Source: Clostridia bacterium (GTDB taxonomy: Bacteria; Bacillota; Clostridia; UBA1212; UBA1255). Taken from it: a stretch of DNA of 46,933 nucleotides. Below, piece by piece: positions 23,766-33,642 of the stretch. Location of the stretch: contig JAEFAM010000011.1 in the NCBI GenBank assembly GCA_016287565.1, positions 1 through 46,933 of the forward strand, read 5' to 3'. Each line of letters begins with the position of its first letter. Within the stretch, counting starts at the first letter, position 1. A program made the position numbers and the translations under genes. Under the pieces are notes generated by a model. The model saw nothing but the letters and a program-made list of their open reading frames with translations. It ran no database searches and was not told where the DNA came from.

Positions 23766-26579
23766 ATGCAAAAGAAGATCTGGTCTCGCGCAGTTGCCCT
23801 GCTGATGGCAGCGGCGCTGCTCCCTGGCGTTGCCGCGTGCGGCGGCAACGGCGGCGGATACGGCAGCGGCGACAGCACCCTGCCGCCGGTGGAAGTGGGG
23901 GACATGCGAGAAGTTGAAGTGACTGCGGAAGGAGCCGTTGACGGTATGAAATATTCCATGCTGCCTCTGGGGCAGGTCAAGGCCGAAAGCTGGCTTAAGA
24001 ATCAGCTGGTGCTGCAGGCAGAGAACGTCACGAAGCATTTCGAGGAATTGTCGCCGGATTGCGCGTCGGTCGGAGCAGGACGCTCCGGATGGCTGGGCGG
24101 CAGAGGCGAGAACTGGGAGCGCGGCACTTATTACGTGAGGGGCCTCATTGCCACCGCGTACGTGCTGGATGACGACGATCTGAAGACGCAGGCTCAGAAG
24201 TGGATCGAATGGACGCTTTCCAGCCAGACCGAGAGCGGCGTCTTCGGACCGCTGGCCGGGACGCCGGAGGAACTGGATTACTGGCCGCTGATGCCTATGC
24301 TCATAGCGCTGGAGTACTATTGCGACGCCACCGGCGACGAGCGGGTCGTGCCTTTTTTGCAAAACTATTTCGCCTGGGAGGCAAAGGAACTGAAACGCAG
24401 GCCGCTTTCGTCCTGGGCGGAGGCGAGGGGCGGGGACAACATCTTCGCGGTGCTCTGGCTGTACGAGCGCACCGGCGACGAGACGCTTCTGGACCTCTGT
24501 CAGCAGCTTTACAAACAGACGTTCAACTGGGAGGCGGCGTACGACGCGGACGCCTGGTCCAACACTTATCACATCGTCAACGTCCAGCAGAGCTTCAAGC
24601 TGTTTCCGCTAATGTACGCATTGACCGGCGACGAACATTATCTGGACGTGTACTATAAAGGCATCGAAAACATCTATATGGCCGCTGGCAGGCAGGACGG
24701 CATGTCAAACGGCGACGAACTGACGCGGGGCATTGACGCCGTATACGGCAACGAGACCTGCGCCGTGGTGGAGCGTATGCTGTGCGACGAGATCGCCCTG
24801 GGACTCCTGCGAGACGCTTCCATCGCCGATCACCTCGAGCTGATCACCTACAACGCGCTGCCCCAGCAACTGCTCCCCGACGGCAGGGGCCAGGTGTATT
24901 TCACGATGCAGAACCAGGTCAGGGCGGATCTGGGCAACCACGGCTTTACAAGCGACGGCGGCGACCGGTCCGTGTACGGGCTGCCCGGGGGCTACCCCTG
25001 CTGCGTGCACAATTACCAGATGGGCTGGCCGCTTTTCGTGGCGTCCATGTGGCTGAAGACCTCGGACGGCGGGCTTGCTGCCGGCGCCTACGGGCCCAAC
25101 AAAGTCACTGCGACGGTCGGGAACGGTACGCAGCTTACCATTACCCAGACCACCGATTACCCCTACGAAGACCGTGTCACACTCACGCTGGCGGCAGATA
25201 AAACGGACACTTATCCCATATACGTACGCGTGCCGGAATGGTGCGATAACGCGGCGGTGCTGGTCAACGGCCACACTGTCGATGCCGAATTTCGGCCCGG
25301 TCAATACGTACGTCTCCTGGCCGAATGGCGCGACGGCGACGTGATCACGCTGGACTTTCCCGCAAAGCTCACGGCCACGCTAACGGACAACAACAGCGTC
25401 AGCATCCGACGCGGCGCGGTGCTGTTCGCATTGGCGATTGGCGAAAACTGGGAGCAGATAGACTATAACCCCAACGGCTGGAATCTGAGCGGAGACTATC
25501 CTTCCTATAGCATTACACCGACCACCGCCTGGAATTACGCGCTGTGCGATTTCGATTTTGAAAACGTTGCAGCCAATTTCAAATTCACTCGCCAGGCGAT
25601 CAACGACGGTATGCGGTTCGTTGCCGCCGACGCGCCCATCACGCTGGAGGCGAAGGCGAAACGGGTCGAGGACTGGCAGCTCAACACCGAATTGAATATT
25701 GCCGGCGACACGCCTGTGTCACCCGTTGCCGCCAAAAGGCTGAGCCGAAAGAGCGAGACCGTAAAACTGATCCCGTACGCGTTTACCAGGCTGCGCATCA
25801 CCCACATCCCGTGGACCGGCACGCTGCCTGCCCAAACGCCGGATCGCCTCGGTGACCGCACACTGCTGTTCGAATCGATTATCGCGCCTTACGAGAAAGC
25901 CGGACGGTCGACAAGTTCGAAGCAGCTTTCTTATACTCTGGATTTTACGTATGAATCGCCGTGTGACATTACGCTGGCGCTGGAAGTAGACCGGGCTGAC
26001 GCGGGGACCGTCACGCTGAACAAAGGCAAAGGCACGGCCTCGTTGACCACGGACCTGATGCGCACGGACCGCCACAACCGGGTCTGTCTTACCGCAATCG
26101 ACGGCGAACTCCCCGAAGGATTGACGGTATCGTTGTCGGTGACGGTCAATGAGATCGACACGGGCGCGGTCCGCTACGAGGCGGAGGACGCGAAACTTAC
26201 GGGTTCGGCGTACCGGTCAACGCGCCACGTGGCCGGCATTGACGACGTGGGCTCGTCGCTGACTTTCGACGCGCTGGAGATCCCCGAAGACGGCGAATAC
26301 ACGCTGCGCTTCTATTACTCCGCGGCCCTGGGGTTCGCGACTCACACAGTGTTCGTGGACGGCGTCAACTGCGGTACAGTTCGCTATAACGACAACGGCA
26401 GGACGCTGGGCTGGGGCAGTTTCAGCGACGATATCTACGCGGATATCCGCCTGACGCTCACGAAAGGGAATCACACGCTGCGCATCGAGAAGACTAAGGA
26501 CGATACCGGTTTCGCAGAGCTGGACGCCTTCGATCTGATCAGGAACACAGCGACAGGATCTGCGTCAAAACGGCGGTGA
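23766..26579 (+). CDS. GH127-like beta-L-arabinofuranosidase lipoprotein with CBM35
   Basis: The ATG at 23766 begins a proper lipoprotein signal (VAAC, Cys25). The open frame further upstream overlaps the previous gene and is rejected. The 937-residue product has an alpha/alpha barrel of the GH127/DUF1680 type. It retains the zinc-thiolate motif: Glu330 and Cys332 in GNETC, and Cys412-Cys413 in PCCVHN, as in HypBA1. Beta domains follow, and residues about 790-930 are a CBM35-like module starting at YEAEDAKL. The enzyme probably releases beta-linked L-arabinofuranose from plant glycoproteins or arabinans at the cell surface. The ribosome binding site is weak (AAGGGAAG). The gene converges on the GH5-like gene with only 19 bases between them. 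Confidence 0.87.
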   Translation: MQKKIWSRAVALLMAAALLPGVAACGGNGGGYGSGDSTLPPVEVGDMREVEVTAEGAVDGMKYSMLPLGQVKAESWLKNQLVLQAENVTKHFEELSPDCASVGAGRSGWLGGRGENWERGTYYVRGLIATAYVLDDDDLKTQAQKWIEWTLSSQTESGVFGPLAGTPEELDYWPLMPMLIALEYYCDATGDERVVPFLQNYFAWEAKELKRRPLSSWAEARGGDNIFAVLWLYERTGDETLLDLCQQLYKQTFNWEAAYDADAWSNTYHIVNVQQSFKLFPLMYALTGDEHYLDVYYKGIENIYMAAGRQDGMSNGDELTRGIDAVYGNETCAVVERMLCDEIALGLLRDASIADHLELITYNALPQQLLPDGRGQVYFTMQNQVRADLGNHGFTSDGGDRSVYGLPGGYPCCVHNYQMGWPLFVASMWLKTSDGGLAAGAYGPNKVTATVGNGTQLTITQTTDYPYEDRVTLTLAADKTDTYPIYVRVPEWCDNAAVLVNGHTVDAEFRPGQYVRLLAEWRDGDVITLDFPAKLTATLTDNNSVSIRRGAVLFALAIGENWEQIDYNPNGWNLSGDYPSYSITPTTAWNYALCDFDFENVAANFKFTRQAINDGMRFVAADAPITLEAKAKRVEDWQLNTELNIAGDTPVSPVAAKRLSRKSETVKLIPYAFTRLRITHIPWTGTLPAQTPDRLGDRTLLFESIIAPYEKAGRSTSSKQLSYTLDFTYESPCDITLALEVDRADAGTVTLNKGKGTASLTTDLMRTDRHNRVCLTAIDGELPEGLTVSLSVTVNEIDTGAVRYEAEDAKLTGSAYRSTRHVAGIDDVGSSLTFDALEIPEDGEYTLRFYYSAALGFATHTVFVDGVNCGTVRYNDNGRTLGWGSFSDDIYADIRLTLTKGNHTLRIEKTKDDTGFAELDAFDLIRNTATGSASKRR

Positions 26580-26598
26580 CCTTCTTTTTAGGATCTTG

Positions 26599-27996
26599 TC
26601 AATACCTGCTCCAGTAAGCTTCCACGTCCTGCTTCCCCTGAGAGGCCAGTTCGCCGTTGGCCGTCTTGATGAGGTTCAGTTTTTCGCCGTCAACGCCCGC
26701 GTCCGTCACGTATAAGCTGTTCGCCGAAAATTGCCACGAACAGGCGATCTGGATGCCCGCGTCGCTGATCCACGACAACAGTTTCGCGAACTCCTCGGGG
26801 GTGCGTTCGTCGTTGTCCAGCTGCAGATAGTCTCCAAATTCACCGAAAAACACGGCTTTTTTGAGCTGCTTCGCCGTAACGGCGTAAAAGCGGAAATACT
26901 GTACCGGCAGTACGTTCCTGCCGAACCGCGGAAGCGAACTTGTGTAGACAGATTCTCCTTCTTCGTTCTGGGAACACAGCTGGAGGTGGAAGCTGATGCA
27001 GTCGATGGGATTGGGCGCCACCAGCGAGTTCATACGCAGGAAATCGTCCTCGGAGTCCATATCCCACTCAACGGTCCAGACGTGAGTTTTCTTGTCCATT
27101 TTCTGGCCCGCGTCGTGCATGGCCTTGGAGCAGGGCCGAAGCTCGCTGTTGCCGCTGGATATCATCCTTTCCGGGTCAACGGCGCGAATGGCCTTCGCCA
27201 CTTCCGTCAGGAAGGTGCTCATCTCCTCTGAGGTGTAGTAGTCGAAGCCGTCTGCGTTGTCCTCCAGCCCGAATCCGGCGGGAAGCCAGATCTTGGCCTC
27301 CGGGTCGCACAGGTCCGCGTCCAGGTTGTACTCGTTCCCGATCTCCCAGGCCCAGATCGCGGGGCTGTCTTTGAATTCGCGCACCACGGCGGTCACGTAT
27401 TCTTTAGCGTATTTTACGGTCTTGCTGTCCGGATCGCCCATGGCGGAGCGCTTTTCACCTACGTAGGTGGGTATCGCCGCGTCGTGCCACAGAAGGGAAC
27501 AGACCAGCCCCACGTGGACCTCTTCCGCGTATTCCAGGATCTTCCTGATCGTCCCCAGCATAGCCTCCGGGTCTTTATCAAAGGCCTCGTAATATGACGG
27601 CCAGTATCCTCCGAAATTGATCCTGATGAACGGGATACCCTGGTCCTTCAAAAAGTCCAGCTGCTTTTTGTAGTCGGAAGTGCCGCTCTCGACCTCCCGG
27701 GTCACCAGCGTAAAAACGTTCACGCCAAAGCCGTAAAAAGGTTTGCCGTCGAGCAGCACTGTTCCGTTTCCGTCAACTGTAAAGCCCATCGCGTTCTCCT
27801 TCGTTTCGTTCGGTTCTGCGGTCTCAAGCGGGAGCTCCGTCGCCTCAATCGGCGGCTCCGTTTCGATGCCGTCTTCATTGCCGTTTCCGCTTTCATTTCC
27901 TCCCTTACGGCCGCAGGCCGAGGCGGTCAATATGAGCGCGAGAAATGCGGCGAGGACCGTCAAGTATGATCTGTTCGTTTTTTTGCCGTTTTTCAT
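26599..27996 (-). CDS. GH5-like lipoprotein glycosidase
   Basis: The 465-residue product has a lipoprotein signal ending at Cys28 (ASAC) and a short Glu/Thr/Pro linker, then a TIM barrel (about 75-450). Glu222 in WEIGNEYN is the expected acid/base and Glu386 in FFGEFGD the nucleophile, matching GH5 or a related clan A family. Likely substrates are beta-mannans or beta-glucans, but no subfamily can be given. The extracellular lipid-anchored location fits the other enzymes here. AAAGGAAG lies upstream of the ATG, and a promoter lies at 28053-28081. Confidence 0.82.
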   Translation of the reverse strand: MKNGKKTNRSYLTVLAAFLALILTASACGRKGGNESGNGNEDGIETEPPIEATELPLETAEPNETKENAMGFTVDGNGTVLLDGKPFYGFGVNVFTLVTREVESGTSDYKKQLDFLKDQGIPFIRINFGGYWPSYYEAFDKDPEAMLGTIRKILEYAEEVHVGLVCSLLWHDAAIPTYVGEKRSAMGDPDSKTVKYAKEYVTAVVREFKDSPAIWAWEIGNEYNLDADLCDPEAKIWLPAGFGLEDNADGFDYYTSEEMSTFLTEVAKAIRAVDPERMISSGNSELRPCSKAMHDAGQKMDKKTHVWTVEWDMDSEDDFLRMNSLVAPNPIDCISFHLQLCSQNEEGESVYTSSLPRFGRNVLPVQYFRFYAVTAKQLKKAVFFGEFGDYLQLDNDERTPEEFAKLLSWISDAGIQIACSWQFSANSLYVTDAGVDGEKLNLIKTANGELASQGKQDVEAYWSRY

Positions 27997-28052
27997 ATTT
28001 CGATAGTCTTCCTTTGCTCTGCTGATCAGGTCGTTGGCAAGGCTTTTTTTGT

Positions 28053-28081
28053 ATTATACTTTTTTCGGCGCGGCAATGCAA
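28053..28081 (-). promoter_or_regulatory. Promoter of the GH5-like gene
   Basis: On the minus strand, TTGCAT (28081-28076) and TATAAT (28058-28053) are 17 bp apart. It lies back to back with the rightward promoter at 28107. Confidence 0.7.
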
Positions 28082-28106
28082 CGCTGAGCGCAGCGACGCC
28101 CGGAAC

Positions 28107-28139
28107 TTGACTGATCGGGCAAAACTGATATAATTGACC
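28107..28139 (+). promoter_or_regulatory. Promoter of the C39-like peptidase gene
   Basis: TTGACT (28107-28112) and TATAAT (28129-28134) are separated by 16 bp, and TG precedes the -10. CTGATATAATTGACC at 28125-28139 is identical to two other promoters in the window. Confidence 0.75.
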
Positions 28140-28175
28140 TCGAATGACAGCTGTTATGGGCAGGGTGAGAGTAAA

Positions 28176-28868
28176 TTGTCCGGCAATAAGAAAAACAAAA
28201 AAGTCCGCGTAATATTGACCGTTTCCGCCATCGTGATCAGTTTGCTGCTGCTTGCGGCCGTATCCGCCCTGATCGTCCTTCGCGTCCGGACCGGTGCAAT
28301 CCTGGATGATTGTTCAGCCATATTAAGCGATGAAAAGTACAAGACTCCCGTGGCAGTTGAAGGAGTCGACGTGATAAAGCAGGACGTTTCCTGCGGCTAC
28401 GCGGTCATCGAAATGTTTTCGACCTGGTGCGGCGGCAACGTCACGGAGGCGAGCCTGTACGATGAATACGGAAAAGTCGTCACGTCCACCGGCAGCAGCT
28501 TCGCCAAAGAGATGAACAAACGGTTACCGGAGTACGTTACGGAAATGCGAAAGTATTTGAAAAACTCTGAACTGATCGAACTGGTATACGATCAGCTTTC
28601 GAAAGGCGTGCCCGTTCCCTTTGAATGGGCGGCCAAGTACGGCGACGAATGGACGCTGCATTATTCGTTGATCACCGGTATTGACGTTCCCAACGACAAG
28701 GTCACCGTCGCCAATCCTTACGGGTACGTGGAGGAATTGACTATCGACGAGTTTTTGAAAAGGACGAGTTTCGAGGCGTACGACAATATGCCGCTGTTTT
28801 TGAAACTCGGTTTCGCATTCGGGATATTCGAGAAAAATACTGTATTTACGGTGCGTCCGGCGGATTAA
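28176..28868 (+). CDS. Membrane-anchored C39-like (papain-fold) peptidase
   Basis: The best start is TTG at 28176, behind GGGTGAG. The longer frame from 28134 would start inside the -10 box. The 230-residue product has one N-terminal transmembrane helix (about 10-36) after a basic stretch. A C39_2-type papain-like domain follows, with Gln69 and Cys73 (QDVSCGYA), His162 (LHYSLITG) and Asn180 (VANPYG) where Asp is usual. It would face the outside and may cleave peptides or a glycine-containing link. The substrate is unknown, and the Asn variant still fits an active family member. Confidence 0.75.
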   Translation: MSGNKKNKKVRVILTVSAIVISLLLLAAVSALIVLRVRTGAILDDCSAILSDEKYKTPVAVEGVDVIKQDVSCGYAVIEMFSTWCGGNVTEASLYDEYGKVVTSTGSSFAKEMNKRLPEYVTEMRKYLKNSELIELVYDQLSKGVPVPFEWAAKYGDEWTLHYSLITGIDVPNDKVTVANPYGYVEELTIDEFLKRTSFEAYDNMPLFLKLGFAFGIFEKNTVFTVRPAD

Positions 28869-28907
28869 GGACCGATCCCAGCCGTTTTTACGGATCTTTC
28901 CCAACCT

Positions 28908-30185
28908 TTAATCAGCAATTATCTTCCACAACGTCCGCATAAGAGAAGGCGTCGCGTCAGACTGCCATCTTTGGTAATATACGGTGATAAAAGTGCCGTC
29001 GGAATATTGGGCCGTTGCCGGGTAGCCCAGGTCCGCGTCGGTGGAGGAAGAAGGCCGGCTGACGAAAAACTCACTGCTCCAGCTGTCGCCGTTGTCAATG
29101 CTGAACCGCACGCATTGGCCTGTGGGACTGGCACGCCGGGCGTAAGACAGTACTACCACTCCGTTGGCGTCCCGGACAAGCTGCGCCGGAGCTCCGTATG
29201 TGATATCTTTTGCTTCGGACCAGGTATTGCCGTTGTCCTCTGATATCAAAAGCATGGTGTGGAACGAATTCGTACGCACCGTTGCCAGTATCCGGCCGCT
29301 CTCCAGCTGAATCCCGTACGCCTCGCAGGCGCCTAAAGACCCGTCGATCTTCAATTTTGAACGCTGTTCAAAAGATTCGCCGCCGTCGGTGCTGATAAAA
29401 CAATACACGCCGGAACCCAGATTCTTTCCGATGGCAAACCTGGGCGCCTTGGGCACGCCGAGATACATCAGCGAGCCGTCGTTTAAGAGCGTCGGACCGT
29501 GTGGCGCAGTGATGGGCATAAGACGTTTTTCGGACCAGGTCTTGCCGTAGTCGTTGGAGATGATATACGAGGAGCAGCCGGTCAGTTCATCGGAGGTTGC
29601 CGCGTTCCAGCGGTCGAATACTTTTTGCTTCTCTTCGACGCTAACCTGCGACTGCCAGTCGGTATATGACGTGTTGGAATTATTGATATACTGGGAGGCG
29701 TCGTGGGAGAATGATGTGACGAGCAGCCTGCCTCCGCCCATATAAACTATTCCGGCGTCCCGGTCGTCGAGGATCGTGTCGAGTACGCAGGTCCCTTCAT
29801 CCCAGGTGGCGCCTTTATCGTAACTTTTGTACAGCATTACCTTTCCGTAGGGGTCAACGTGGCACAGCCGCTTGGACACCACCACGTAGGTGACGTCGTT
29901 TTCGTCAACGGCCACCGATGGCCACCCGTAATACGAAAGCATCGGAAAATCGCCTTGTTCGCGGCTGATCGGGGCCGCTTCCTTCGTAATGGAGACGTTC
30001 AGGCCTGTGAGTGGAGGCAACGGCGTTGCTGCAGCAGGATTAGGTTCAGGCGCGTCGGTCTCGTTGCCCGCAGGCGCATCTGTGTTATTGCCGGAGTCCT
30101 GTCCCGGTCCAGGGGCCTTTCCGCAGGAGCAGATCAGCCCTGCCATCAGGATCATTGTCAACGCCGCGCAGAATCTTCTGATCAT
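28908..30185 (-). CDS. Sialidase-like BNR beta-propeller lipoprotein
   Basis: The 425-residue product has a lipoprotein signal (Cys21) and a linker rich in Asn, Asp, Ala and Pro, then a six-bladed propeller with Asp boxes SYDKGATW, SNDYGKTW, STDGGESF, SEDNGNTW and SIDNGDSW. This is the BNR/GH33-like fold. The F/Y-R-I-P motif that carries the first catalytic arginine of true sialidases is replaced by YGWP, so the protein may be a lectin or a glycosidase of another specificity. The ATG lies one base after the stop of the GH2 gene (TAAAATG), so the two are translationally coupled. Confidence 0.78.
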   Translation of the reverse strand: MIRRFCAALTMILMAGLICSCGKAPGPGQDSGNNTDAPAGNETDAPEPNPAAATPLPPLTGLNVSITKEAAPISREQGDFPMLSYYGWPSVAVDENDVTYVVVSKRLCHVDPYGKVMLYKSYDKGATWDEGTCVLDTILDDRDAGIVYMGGGRLLVTSFSHDASQYINNSNTSYTDWQSQVSVEEKQKVFDRWNAATSDELTGCSSYIISNDYGKTWSEKRLMPITAPHGPTLLNDGSLMYLGVPKAPRFAIGKNLGSGVYCFISTDGGESFEQRSKLKIDGSLGACEAYGIQLESGRILATVRTNSFHTMLLISEDNGNTWSEAKDITYGAPAQLVRDANGVVVLSYARRASPTGQCVRFSIDNGDSWSSEFFVSRPSSSTDADLGYPATAQYSDGTFITVYYQRWQSDATPSLMRTLWKIIAD

Positions 30186-30186
30186 T

Positions 30187-33100
30187 TTACTTGCCCTCGG
30201 CCTTCTTTTTATGAATAATAACGCCTGCAGCCACGCCGCACGTTACTAGCGCCGTTCCTCCAAGGACCCAGAGCAGCGTTTTCAGCGCGGACCTGCCGGA
30301 AGACTGTTTCACGCTTTCGCTGCCTTTGCCGTTGTCAACGTTCAGATATTCTTCTCTTACGTATTTATGCGGCAGTTCGGAGGCGTCGAGCCAGCTGTAT
30401 TCCGGAACTTTGTCCCCGGTCAACGTCCCGTTCTTCATCTCCCACTTGCGCTGCGAGAACACGGTCTTTCCGTCAAGCGTGTAGTACGCCTGGACCAGCA
30501 ATTCGCTGCCATTCTCGCAATATTTCTTGTACGCGGGCACGGTCAATTCGAAATATTCGGTGGCGGTGCCGTCGTTGTCCGGCGAGAACGCGGCCACGCT
30601 CATCGTGCGCCGCTCGGCCCAGAGCACCTTTCCGTCAGACGAACGGACAACTAACGTGACGGGAAGGTCGTTGACCGCCTCGTTCGTATCGTTGATAAGC
30701 TTGACAGGCACAGAAACGGTCTTGCCGGGAGTGCGCCGTTCAGTATAAGTGTCGATCACGATGCCCAGCGGCGCGTTGGTATTTTCCATCAAATATTTGA
30801 AATAGGGATGGAGGGAGAGGGTGGCGGCGCTCGATACGTCAGGCTCCAGCACGTCGCCCGTGACGCCCAGCGCGGAAGGGGAGGACGAGGTCAATCCGCA
30901 GAAGAACAGCAGTCCGGAGTACGCTCTGCCTGCGCGGAAAGCTTCCAGCTGCGCCACCATAAGGTCGCAATAATACGTGAGCCGCTCTTCGTCGGTCAAT
31001 CCGGGCCGGGCGCCGTTCCACCGTCCCTCCGTGGCGCTCATGGCCTTGCCCTCGCGGTTTATCCAGTATTCGCCGTGCTCGTTCAGTATAAACGCGTGGC
31101 CTTTATAGGTGGATTCCTTCCAGCCCAGATCGATGGTGGTAACGACGGGGCTCGTCCTGGTCATATCTTCGATGCCGGTGATGCCGGAGCCGCCGAGGAT
31201 GTACGGATGGCACTCTATGGGGTCGTTGTCGCCCACGGGAGCGCGCCAGCCGTTGTCCCAGGGACGGTGCTGGATGTCATATTCGCGGCCGGCATTTATC
31301 ATCTTGTCGGTGAGGTTGTACGTGGCTTCGTTCTGCGCGTCGAACACGATGAGAGAAGGGTGGCTGCTCCGGTCGTCGATCCACCGGTATATCTCGGGCG
31401 TGATCGTCTTTATAGTATCGTCACCGGCATTGCCCCAGATCGGATATTCGTCAAATATCATCATTCCCACTTCGTCCGCAATGTCGAACCATTTGCTGTT
31501 GGCGTGGCCGAGATGGGTGCGGAAGCAGGTCCAGTTTATGCTGCGGTATTCAGAGTAGAGTTTGCGGATCCAGGCGTCATCCCAGGGCGTCGTGCCGCAC
31601 AGTTCGTCGTCGAAATAACGCTCGATGGCAACGTTGGTGCCGAACAGGTAGCGCCTTTCTCCGTTGAGCAGCGCCATTCCGGTGCCGGATTCGAAGCTGA
31701 ACGTGCGCATTCCGAAGCGCACAGAGTACGTGTCGCCGGAGGTCATGACCTCGATCCTGTAAAGGTACGGGTTTTCGGGAGTCCAGCATTTGTCCTTCGA
31801 CCAGTTCGATAAAGCGACGTTTTCTGCGGTAAATTCCGCCGAACTCCCTGCGGCAACGGCCAGGCCGCTAAACGTATATTCTCCGACCCTGACCTCCTCC
31901 GACTCCGGCTTTCCGTTGACGTACCGTCCCAGCTCGTACAGGGTCAATGTCACGTCGGTGACGATATCGTTGTCCTTCCGGTTCAGCACCCGCACCTTCG
32001 CCGTGACCGTGCCGTTGTCAATATCCGGCTCCGTCTGTATGGCGTCTATCTCCGCTCCGGCGTTGAATATCAATTCCACCGAGTCGGTGATGCCGGGCTC
32101 GTCGCCGGAAGATTCTCCGTCGGTCAATACGTGAGCGGGCGTGCTCGAATTGTTGTTCTGGTTTGCGTAGGAGCCAAGCATTATTACCAGCTTGTTCTCG
32201 CCCTTGTGCAGAAGCCCGGTAATATCGGTCACGGAAGATGAGTAATTGTACTCGTATCCTCCGGCGTAGGTTCCGTTGACGTAAACGTACCTGCCGTACA
32301 TGGCGCTGCCGATCTTGAGCAGCACCTGCCCCGAAGGCTCTTCTTCAAGCACTATGGTGCGGGAAAGCCACATGCGTGAAGTGCTGTAATTGCCAAGAGA
32401 ATATGCCGCGTCTCCCCACAGTCCGGGCACCGGCACTGCGTCCGCGAAGGACAGCTGAGGCATTGTTTCCGGCACTTCCCACTTTGAATACGATTCGCCG
32501 CACACGTCCCAGATACCGTCCAGCAGTACGGTGAGCCTCTCGCTGCCGGAAGGAAGTTTTCCTATGTTTACTTCGGCGCTTTCGGGCGCGTATGCGGGTG
32601 TTAAGGAGGCTATCCTCAACTCTCCGCCGGAGTGTGCGCCTGCGCTGCCTGTGCCGGTCACTTTAAACGTAAGTGTTTCTCCGCCCTTAAAAGCTCCCAG
32701 CCTGATGCCTGCGGTGGAATAAGAGCGGCGGGGAGTGGAGGGAAGAGTGAAACCGGTGGAATTGCCGTCGGCCGTGGTGACGGTGAGAGAAGCGCCTTCC
32801 GAGGCAGAATAATTGACGGTGATCACGTTGAATTGACCGTTCGTGTCCACTTTCGCAGTGAATTCCTGTCCTTCTGTGAGCCGCACGCATTTGCCGTAGG
32901 GAGCCATGGGGTCTTCTTCGGCTGCTTTGGAGAACGATCCGGTTCCGATAGTGCCTTCGGGGATCTCACCGGCCACGGCAGTTTCAAGCGTGAAATACAG
33001 GTAGTCCAGGTTTACGTCGACGCTGGGCTTGATCATTATATCCGAGCCCTCTGGTATGTACGAAACGGGCGACACGGCGATATAGGACGAAGACATCTCC

Positions 33101-33573
33101 CAGGAGTTCGACGTGGAAAAATCTATCACGCAGAGGGCAATATATTCTTCCGCGTCCGGGTAGCGTATCAGCGCCTGCATCGTGCTGGTATTGTGGGTGG
33201 CGTAGGCAATATGGACGACGTTGGCCTCGGGCGTGTTTTCAAACAGGAAGTATTTGCCTCCGGTAGAACCTGCGGTGGCGCCGCCGGACGCCTTTTTATC
33301 GCTTACACGCACGTTGCCGATCTTCTTTTTGCCCGAGCCGTCGAAGCATTTCGCGTCTTCGCACTCGTACCGGTTCTCCGGGCCCAGGCCTTTTCCCGGA
33401 TCCGCCGCCCGGGCGATCTTTCCGCCCGAGCCGCTCCCCGCGGTCAATATCGCCGCTCCTCCGAGTATGCATACCGCAGAGGACAATATCCCTGCCACAA
33501 GCTTTCTGAGCCTGCTTTCGTATCTGCCATGTTTCGCGCCGTTATCCGCGCTGTATTTCGTGCCGTGTGCCAT
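30187..33573 (-). CDS. Large membrane-anchored GH2 family glycosidase
   Basis: The 1128-residue product has an N-terminal signal sequence (hydrophobic core about 28-50, cleavage near ARA-AD). A CBM35-like module (about 68-185) beginning YECEDAK follows, then another beta module. The GH2 set comes next: sugar-binding jelly roll (about 345-490), Ig-like domain, and TIM barrel (about 650-930). Glu749 in DAQNEA is the likely acid/base and Glu832 in LNEHGE the likely nucleophile. A C-terminal transmembrane helix ends in HKKKAEGK. Substrates of GH2 include beta-galactosides, beta-mannosides and beta-glucuronides; none can be chosen here. AGAGG precedes the ATG by 9 bases. The gene leads an operon with the BNR lipoprotein. 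Confidence 0.85.
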   Translation of the reverse strand: MAHGTKYSADNGAKHGRYESRLRKLVAGILSSAVCILGGAAILTAGSGSGGKIARAADPGKGLGPENRYECEDAKCFDGSGKKKIGNVRVSDKKASGGATAGSTGGKYFLFENTPEANVVHIAYATHNTSTMQALIRYPDAEEYIALCVIDFSTSNSWEMSSSYIAVSPVSYIPEGSDIMIKPSVDVNLDYLYFTLETAVAGEIPEGTIGTGSFSKAAEEDPMAPYGKCVRLTEGQEFTAKVDTNGQFNVITVNYSASEGASLTVTTADGNSTGFTLPSTPRRSYSTAGIRLGAFKGGETLTFKVTGTGSAGAHSGGELRIASLTPAYAPESAEVNIGKLPSGSERLTVLLDGIWDVCGESYSKWEVPETMPQLSFADAVPVPGLWGDAAYSLGNYSTSRMWLSRTIVLEEEPSGQVLLKIGSAMYGRYVYVNGTYAGGYEYNYSSSVTDITGLLHKGENKLVIMLGSYANQNNNSSTPAHVLTDGESSGDEPGITDSVELIFNAGAEIDAIQTEPDIDNGTVTAKVRVLNRKDNDIVTDVTLTLYELGRYVNGKPESEEVRVGEYTFSGLAVAAGSSAEFTAENVALSNWSKDKCWTPENPYLYRIEVMTSGDTYSVRFGMRTFSFESGTGMALLNGERRYLFGTNVAIERYFDDELCGTTPWDDAWIRKLYSEYRSINWTCFRTHLGHANSKWFDIADEVGMMIFDEYPIWGNAGDDTIKTITPEIYRWIDDRSSHPSLIVFDAQNEATYNLTDKMINAGREYDIQHRPWDNGWRAPVGDNDPIECHPYILGGSGITGIEDMTRTSPVVTTIDLGWKESTYKGHAFILNEHGEYWINREGKAMSATEGRWNGARPGLTDEERLTYYCDLMVAQLEAFRAGRAYSGLLFFCGLTSSSPSALGVTGDVLEPDVSSAATLSLHPYFKYLMENTNAPLGIVIDTYTERRTPGKTVSVPVKLINDTNEAVNDLPVTLVVRSSDGKVLWAERRTMSVAAFSPDNDGTATEYFELTVPAYKKYCENGSELLVQAYYTLDGKTVFSQRKWEMKNGTLTGDKVPEYSWLDASELPHKYVREEYLNVDNGKGSESVKQSSGRSALKTLLWVLGGTALVTCGVAAGVIIHKKKAEGK

Positions 33574-33603
33574 TGCCGATGCCTCTTTCGATTTGCTGGG
33601 ACA

Positions 33604-33632
33604 ACTATACCAAAAAAACCCCGGTTTGTAAA
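33604..33632 (-). promoter_or_regulatory. Promoter of the GH2-BNR operon
   Basis: On the minus strand, TTTACA (33632-33627) and TATAGT (33609-33604) are 17 bp apart, with the ATG about 30 bases downstream. It is back to back with the rightward promoter at 33643. Confidence 0.7.
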
Positions 33633-33642
33633 TGGAACTGCC

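Noticed and set aside
28908-30185. Annotation as a canonical exo-alpha-sialidase
   Set aside because: The RIP arginine motif is replaced by YGWP, so only the fold is supported.
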